This document shows, one piece after another, positions 59,396 through 64,000 of a stretch of 64,000 nt of DNA. The notes beneath the pieces are model-generated. The model saw only the letters and a program-made list of their open reading frames with translations. It ran no database searches and had not been told where the DNA came from. Position numbers and translations under genes: made by a program. Position 1 is the first letter of the stretch, and the number at the start of each line of letters is the position of its first letter. Origin of the DNA: Neorhizobium galegae (GTDB taxonomy: Bacteria; Pseudomonadota; Alphaproteobacteria; Rhizobiales; Rhizobiaceae); the NCBI RefSeq assembly GCF_017877055.1, contig NZ_JAGIPG010000004.1, positions 434,001-498,000 of the forward strand. Direction: 5' to 3'.

Positions 59396-61574
59396 AACGT
59401 CCCTCGGCTTTCAGAGTGGCAAGGCTCACGCCCTGCGGCGCGAGAATATCGGCAAGGGCGGCGGCGACGCCTGCGGCCATCTCCCGTCCGCCGCAGACGA
59501 GGATCTGCCCGCCGTCCGCGACGAGCTTGCCGAGCCTGTTCGCATCACTGCGCAGAATGTCCTGCACATAGGCCGGCGTCGCCGTCCGCGAATACGCGGT
59601 CGACACCGATGTCAGCTGTCCACTCTCCTTCCAGTCGGAAACCTCCTCTGCGTAAAGTGCATCGCTGGCCGGATGGCGGGTACCGAAATACAGATGCATG
59701 GGTCGGCACGCGTTATTGGCGCGGGCAAAACCGGCGAACGGACCAATGCCGGTGCCGGCCCCGATGAGGATGACCGGTTTGCGTCCTGGCATGGGGCGGA
59801 ACCTCGGATTGGGGCGCAGGAAAGCGGAAATGGTTTCACCCGGCTCCAGCGCCGTCAACAGACCGGAGCAGAGACCACCGGCCTGCTTGCGTACGCAGAT
59901 TTCAACGAAGCCATCCTTCGTACAGGAAGCAAGCGAATAGAAGCGTGGCAGATCGGAGCCTTGCGGCAGTATGCCGATCACGTCCCCGGCCTCGAACAGC
60001 GGGAAACCCTTGCCTGCCGAGCGCTGCCAGAGCGAAATCTTGGGCGGGGCAAAGCGCAGGATAGCGGTGGTCGCCTGCATGCTTGCCCCGTAGTCGCGGC
60101 GGGATATGAGCTGCAAGCTCCAGGTCTTCGGCGTGGTCGGGTGATGGTTCAGCTCGAAATCGAGACCAAGCGTCGCAGCAAGGCTGCGTCCCCAGCGGGC
60201 GAAATCCTGTGGCGACTGGCGGTCCACCGTATCGAAGTCGACAAGGGGGACCCAGCCCTTCTCCTCCGCGATCCGTGCGATCTCTGCGGCGAAACCGCAA
60301 AAGGCCGGGAAGCTTCGGTCGCCGAAACCGAGCACGGCGAGCTGCAGGCCAGGTTTTGCGGGCATACGCTCGAAGCGTTCGGTGAAGCCACCGGCAGAGG
60401 CGGGGGCCGTACCATCGCCATAGGTGGCGGCGAGCAGAATGACACGCCGCGCCTTGGGCCAGCGGGCCGGGTCGAAATCAGATATCGGGCCGATATGGAC
60501 ACGCAGTCCCTCTGCGAACAGAGTGGCTTGCAGCGTGTTGGCAAATCCCCAGGTCGTGCCGCTCTCGCTGCCGACGAGCAGGATCGTATCAGCATCACCA
60601 GCGGCAGCCCAGGACGTTTTCCGGCCGGGCCGGCCCCTGAGCCAGACAATCACACCGGTCCAGCCGAGGACGGGCACGCAAAGCGCGGATAGGCCGAGGA
60701 TGACGCCGAGCCATGCCATGCCCTGCCCGGTATGCAGCATGGTGATGAGATGCGTGGCCCGATCGACCCAGCCGGCATCCGACCAAGCCAGCAGCGCGCC
60801 GTTACCCTGATCTATGTAAGCTTCGCCTTCTGCTGTCTTGAGCGTGAAAACGTCCGTTGCGTCGCCCGTGGCCGGGAAATTCAGCGATAGCAGGTCATCG
60901 ACCGGGGTCTCCTGAAGCAGAGCGACAGAACTGAGCGCGGCGCCGGTCCCACCGCTGACGTCGGTCGGGAAGGTCGGTGCACTCCCGCTTTCGGGCAGGA
61001 AGCCGAAAATGGCAGCCGTCATCCAGAGAGCGGTGAGCGAGGAGAGAAAGAGACCTGGCAGGGCAAGGCGGGAGACGACGGCGTGCAAGCGCCCATACCC
61101 GGTGCCGCGAACGGACTTCAGGATGAAGCGCCAGCCGCCGGCGCGGCGCGCCAGCAGGAACAGCCCGGATATTGCAAGGGCGAGCATAATGGCCGCACCG
61201 CCCGCAGTCACGAAGCGCCCGGTATCATCGAGGAAAAGCGAGCGATGGAGATCGGTCAACCAGCGCTCCGGTCCCGAGGTATCAGCGCTTCCGATAGGCG
61301 TGCCGGTGGCAGGGTCGATGACCGCGGAGGCGGGCTGGGCGCCCTCGTAGTAGTAGGCGGTGATCCGCCCAGACGGCGCACGCCTGATCTGCTCCACCGA
61401 AGGTTCTGCCGCCTGGATACGTGCGGCGAGTTCCCCGACGCTGATTTGCTGCGCGGCAGGTGTGGTAAGCGCCTCCGCGGCGGGGAAGATCGACAGTGCC
61501 GCGCCGCTCAGCGCGAACACGGTGAGAAGCACCGCGGCAATTAACCCGAACCAGCGGTGGAGCGACCGAACCAT
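59376..61574 (-). CDS. PepSY-transmembrane / flavodoxin / FNR-type reductase fusion
   Basis: A 732-residue membrane oxidoreductase. Residues 1-330 are PepSY_TM: WFGLIAAVLLTVFALSGAAL, a periplasmic domain with three PepSY repeats, ISGLFLLARRAGG and two further helices. From about residue 335 follow a flavodoxin (ILLVGSESGTTWGFANTLQ, LAATYGDGTAPASAGGF), an FAD-binding domain (FYSLASCTKDG, PRFYS) and an NAD(P)H-binding domain (VILIGAGTGIGPFAGFA). It is thus predicted to move electrons from NAD(P)H across the membrane. A broken paralogue lies at 10560-11075. Confidence 0.92.
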   Translation of the reverse strand: MVRSLHRWFGLIAAVLLTVFALSGAALSIFPAAEALTTPAAQQISVGELAARIQAAEPSVEQIRRAPSGRITAYYYEGAQPASAVIDPATGTPIGSADTSGPERWLTDLHRSLFLDDTGRFVTAGGAAIMLALAISGLFLLARRAGGWRFILKSVRGTGYGRLHAVVSRLALPGLFLSSLTALWMTAAIFGFLPESGSAPTFPTDVSGGTGAALSSVALLQETPVDDLLSLNFPATGDATDVFTLKTAEGEAYIDQGNGALLAWSDAGWVDRATHLITMLHTGQGMAWLGVILGLSALCVPVLGWTGVIVWLRGRPGRKTSWAAAGDADTILLVGSESGTTWGFANTLQATLFAEGLRVHIGPISDFDPARWPKARRVILLAATYGDGTAPASAGGFTERFERMPAKPGLQLAVLGFGDRSFPAFCGFAAEIARIAEEKGWVPLVDFDTVDRQSPQDFARWGRSLAATLGLDFELNHHPTTPKTWSLQLISRRDYGASMQATTAILRFAPPKISLWQRSAGKGFPLFEAGDVIGILPQGSDLPRFYSLASCTKDGFVEICVRKQAGGLCSGLLTALEPGETISAFLRPNPRFRPMPGRKPVILIGAGTGIGPFAGFARANNACRPMHLYFGTRHPASDALYAEEVSDWKESGQLTSVSTAYSRTATPAYVQDILRSDANRLGKLVADGGQILVCGGREMAAGVAAALADILAPQGVSLATLKAEGRYAEDVY

Positions 61575-61592
61575 GACGAGCGCCCTTCCTGA

Positions 61593-62069
61593 TCAACGCG
61601 TATAGGTAAAGTCGGCGATGTAGCGGGTGCCCTTCACCTTCTGGCCGGAGCCGCCCGACGTCAGCGGCACGACGATCTCGTTCGGGCTGTCGCGCATGTC
61701 TTCCACGGCGGAATCGACGTGAAGCTGATAGCCGGCGTCGAACAGCGTATCGGCAAGATCGACCGTCACCTTCAGCGAACGGCCTGCACCGACACTGGCA
61801 CCGGTGATACCGTTGATCTCGGCGGCATTGCTGCTCGTGGCGCGGTACCAGCCGCTGAGATGCTCGTAATACCTGGTCTTGCCGCCGGCCATCCACAGGC
61901 TGCCGACATATTTGCCCTGCGCATCGGTGACATAATACGCAAGATAAGCACCGTCGCCGCCATAGTTGCGCATGTTGGTGGTGAAAGTTACCTCGCGCGC
62001 CATGGCGAGGCCGGGAACGGTGAGCGCCGTGGTGACGGCAAGCATGGCAAAAAGCGATTTCATTCTCAT
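61593..62069 (-). CDS. DUF2271 family exported protein
   Basis: A 158-residue protein with a signal peptide (LFAMLAVTTALTVPGLAMA) and the DUF2271 body: TFTTNMRNYGGDGAYLAYYV, YVGSLWMAGGKTRYYEHLSG, DAGYQLHVDSAVEDMRDSPN and a short tail. These proteins accompany PepSY and ApbE-linked redox systems and are periplasmic; the role is unknown. It is 18 bases upstream of the flavoprotein start and in the same operon. Confidence 0.88.
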   Translation of the reverse strand: MRMKSLFAMLAVTTALTVPGLAMAREVTFTTNMRNYGGDGAYLAYYVTDAQGKYVGSLWMAGGKTRYYEHLSGWYRATSSNAAEINGITGASVGAGRSLKVTVDLADTLFDAGYQLHVDSAVEDMRDSPNEIVVPLTSGGSGQKVKGTRYIADFTYTR

Positions 62070-62097
62070 CGATATTCTCCTTGGCTGGCTTGGCGGT

Positions 62098-62430
62098 TCA
62101 GTTCATCTGGGCGCGCGGTGTGGAGCCGGACGTGAAAAGGCCGTTGGCGGGCGGGGTGACGTTCTGCTGTTGCATGGCGCCGCCACGACCGCCGCAGGCA
62201 CCGTTGTCGTCGTCATCGCCGGGGCAGCCGTCGGAAGAAGCTTGGCGACCATGGTCGTCACCATGGCGGCGATGCCCCTCGTGGTGACCATCGTCGTCGC
62301 GCTCGTCATAGCCGGCCGGCACAGTCCCGGTATCAATCTTCGGGGCGACGGCCGGCATGGCCAGACTGCCAACGGCGGCGAGAAGGCCGGTGCCGGCGCA
62401 GGCGACCAGAAGAAGTTTGCGGTAAGTCAT
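62098..62430 (-). CDS. Exported His/Asp/Gly-rich protein
   Basis: A 110-residue protein with a signal peptide (LLLVACAGTGLLAAVGSLAM) and a body rich in Asp and His (YDERDDDGHHEGHRRHGDDH, GCPGDDDDNGACGG). Such composition suggests metal binding (iron, nickel or zinc) in the periplasm. Family unknown. It lies between PepSY and DUF2271 genes, 28 bases before the latter. Confidence 0.65.
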   Translation of the reverse strand: MTYRKLLLVACAGTGLLAAVGSLAMPAVAPKIDTGTVPAGYDERDDDGHHEGHRRHGDDHGRQASSDGCPGDDDDNGACGGRGGAMQQQNVTPPANGLFTSGSTPRAQMN

Positions 62431-62474
62431 AGGATTATCTCCCGTTGGGCATCTTGATGGGGATTGGGAGGAGG

Positions 62475-62756
62475 TCAGCGATGCTCACGGCGTTCCTCGA
62501 TCTTGATGATTTCAAGCGTCGCAGGATCGATTTTCGCCTCAAAGCGGCGGCCGCTGTTGTCGGTGCCGTAGACTTCGTAACAACCGTCGTCGATCTTGAT
62601 ACGTTTCAGCGTCCAACCCCGTTCCTCGGCCATGGCGCGGACAGCCTCGCGCGCCTTCCAGCTGCCGATCGAAACGTCGCAATCGTCCTTTGCCTGGGCG
62701 GATGTCGCGGCCATGACGGCCAGGGCCAAGATGGGCAGCATGCCGGTCTTCATCAT
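62475..62756 (-). CDS. Exported PepSY-domain protein
   Basis: A 93-residue protein: signal peptide MMKTGMLPILALAVMAATSA, then one PepSY domain (VSIGSWKAREAVRAMAEERG, YEVYGTDNSGRRFEAKIDPA, TLEIIKIEERR). It is the first gene of the redox operon that runs to the ApbE gene on the minus strand, and is divergent from the response regulator. Confidence 0.9.
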   Translation of the reverse strand: MMKTGMLPILALAVMAATSAQAKDDCDVSIGSWKAREAVRAMAEERGWTLKRIKIDDGCYEVYGTDNSGRRFEAKIDPATLEIIKIEERREHR

Positions 62757-62886
62757 CGTTTCCTCTCGTTGTCGGGCTGATCAATCGCGTCGCAGGCTGA
62801 CCGGCACCTGACAAACCGCGCGACATTGCTTCAGCTTCCCGTAAGCTGGCAGGCGGACTAGGAGATGAAAGAAACGGGAGGTAACG

Positions 62887-63546
62887 ATGCGGGTCATGCT
62901 GATCGAGGACGATACCGCGCTGGGTGCGGCCATTCGCGATCAGATCGCCGCCGATGGGCATTCCGTAGATTGGGTCACCCGGCTGGATCGGGCGAGCGAC
63001 GCGCTTGCCGCGGCGGTCTACGATCTGGTCCTGCTGGACCTCATGTTGCCCGACGGCCTTGGCATTCCCTTCCTGAAGGCGCTACGCGGGCGGGGCGACG
63101 TGACGCCGGTCATGATCCTGACCGCGCTCGACCAAGTCTCCGACCGCATTGCCGGACTGAATGCCGGTGCCGACGATTACCTGGTGAAGCCCTTCGATCT
63201 TGCGGAGCTTTCGGCCCGCATCGGTTCGGTGGCGCGCCGTTATACCGGCAACCCCAATCCCATCGTCTCGCTCGGCCCCCTCAGTATCGACCTCGCCGCC
63301 CGAAGCGTCACGCTGAACGGCAAGGCCGTGGCTCTTACGGCGCGCGAATGGGTACTGTTCGAGGCCTTCCTGCAGCGTCCCGGTCAGCTCCTTTCCAAGG
63401 CGCAGCTTGAAGAGCGGCTCTATTCCTTCGATACGGAAATCGACAGCAACGCGATCGAAGTCCATGTCAGCCGGTTGCGCAAGAAGCTCGGCGCGCATGT
63501 GATCGAAACCGAGCGCGGGCTTGGCTATCGTCTGGGACGGCCATGA
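62887..63546 (+). CDS. OmpR-family response regulator
   Basis: A 219-residue regulator: MRVMLIEDDTALGAAIRDQI, phospho-acceptor Asp in LVLLDLMLPDGLG near 51, YLVKPFDLAEL, and a winged helix (ALTAREWVLFEAFLQRPGQL, NAIEVHVSRLRKKLGAHVIE, ERGLGYRLGRP). It overlaps its sensor kinase by 4 bases and is divergent from the PepSY redox operon, its likely target. It resembles PmrA/QseB-type regulators. Confidence 0.93.
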   Translation: MRVMLIEDDTALGAAIRDQIAADGHSVDWVTRLDRASDALAAAVYDLVLLDLMLPDGLGIPFLKALRGRGDVTPVMILTALDQVSDRIAGLNAGADDYLVKPFDLAELSARIGSVARRYTGNPNPIVSLGPLSIDLAARSVTLNGKAVALTAREWVLFEAFLQRPGQLLSKAQLEERLYSFDTEIDSNAIEVHVSRLRKKLGAHVIETERGLGYRLGRP

Positions 63547-64000
63547 AATTCAGTACTTCGCTTCAGACGCGCCTGGCGCTTGCGGTCGGGCTTTCGGTGA
63601 CGCTGCTGTGGCTTGCGGCGGCGGCGGTAACGGCACATCGCCTCGGCGGGGAAATGCAGGAGGTGTTCGATGACGGGCTAAAGGCCACGGCGCAGCGTAT
63701 CCTGCCAATTGCCCGGCACGATTTACGCGAGGGTCATCAACGCCGCGATTCTATCGAACACGACGAGGACGGGGACAACGACCGCGAAACACGCATCGGC
63801 CGCGAGGCTCGCTACGGTGAAGACGTAACCTTCATCGTGCGTGACCGGAACGGGCAGGTTCTGCTCAGTTCGAGGGGGGCGGACGCCTCGATCTTTCCCC
63901 CGTTCGCAAAGCCAGGGTTTCTCCGAACTGAAACGCACCAACTTTACTACGAGACAAGCTTAGACGGGAACCTGACGATTGCCGTTGCCGAACCGCTTGA
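63543..64000 (+). CDS. Sensor histidine kinase, N-terminal part (runs off the window)
   Basis: The first 152 codons: MKFSTSLQTRLALAVGLSVT then a transmembrane helix (LLWLAAAAVTAHRLGG), and a periplasmic domain with EVFDDGLKATAQRILPI, an acidic stretch (HDEDGDNDRETRIGREARYG) and the double-Tyr QLYYETSLDGNLTIAVAEPL. The kinase core lies beyond the window. The Asp/Glu-rich segment could bind a metal ion, as in PmrB/QseC-type sensors. It overlaps the regulator gene by 4 bases. Confidence 0.88.
   Translation, partial: MKFSTSLQTRLALAVGLSVTLLWLAAAAVTAHRLGGEMQEVFDDGLKATAQRILPIARHDLREGHQRRDSIEHDEDGDNDRETRIGREARYGEDVTFIVRDRNGQVLLSSRGADASIFPPFAKPGFLRTETHQLYYETSLDGNLTIAVAEPL

Noticed and set aside
58682-60692. 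Long plus-strand frames through the ApbE and flavoprotein region
   Set aside because: They are antisense to two clear minus-strand genes and show no domains of their own.
1-64000. CRISPR arrays, rRNA and tRNA genes
   Set aside because: No regularly spaced short repeats and no rRNA or tRNA sequence were noticed anywhere in the window, though a tRNA could be missed by eye.

Overview
The window looks like part of a large plasmid (or megaplasmid-derived region) of an alphaproteobacterium in the Rhizobiaceae (Rhizobium/Agrobacterium/Sinorhizobium type). This rests on gene content seen in the sequence: a Ti-type traG-traD-traC / oriT / traA transfer block, SyrB-like regulators, ArdC and DUF736 genes typical of rhizobial plasmids, a haem-PAS hybrid FixL with a Crp/Fnr regulator, and a denitrification island. 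Species and replicon cannot be fixed from sequence alone.

Layout. (1) 1-28.4 kb is a low-oxygen respiration island: end of nirK, nirV, pseudoazurin, a decayed gene, ccoNOQP plus two accessory genes and ccoIS (cbb3 oxidase), a block of gene relics (10.35-11.95 kb), a Crp/Fnr regulator, hybrid FixL, napABC, nosRZDFYLX and a tatA. napA is damaged: it has no Tat signal peptide and a one-base deletion inside its [4Fe-4S] motif. No nor genes are in the window. (2) 28.5-35 kb is a relic-rich border: IS30, ABC-transporter and RraA fragments, a three-gene OmpA-type envelope operon, a ParD/ParE pair, a decayed IS1595-type transposon, and two divergent copies of a small paralogous membrane-protein family. 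(3) 35.3-47.5 kb is plasmid backbone: a ParB C-terminal remnant, conserved small plasmid genes, ArdC, DUF736, SyrB-like proteins, a nuclease, a WGR protein, and the Ti-type DNA-processing genes with an oriT-like site. TraA is cut off after about 560 codons, at a transposon-end-like repeat. (4) 47.4-49 kb is a pile of IS remnants. (5) 49.2-53.7 kb has secreted small proteins, a fatty-acid hydroxylase family protein and a two-component system. (6) 53.98-58.2 kb has a P-type ATPase/VIT/OsmC operon divergent from a universal stress protein gene, with two near-perfect FNR/FixK boxes between them, which ties this block to the same low-oxygen control. (7) 58.4-64 kb is a flavin-based redox cluster (ApbE, PepSY-flavodoxin reductase, DUF2271, a His/Asp-rich exported protein, a PepSY protein) with a divergent response regulator and sensor kinase, the latter cut by the window end.

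How it fits together (inference). FixL senses oxygen and the Crp/Fnr protein probably acts on TTGAY-N4-RTCAA sites, turning on the high-affinity oxidase, nitrous oxide reductase and the 54-58 kb block. Nitrate reduction by Nap is probably lost or impaired because of the napA lesions, so the strain would be expected to use nitrite and N2O (with nor elsewhere, if present). The plasmid keeps oriT and coupling-protein genes, but broken TraA suggests it can now move only if relaxase is supplied in trans.
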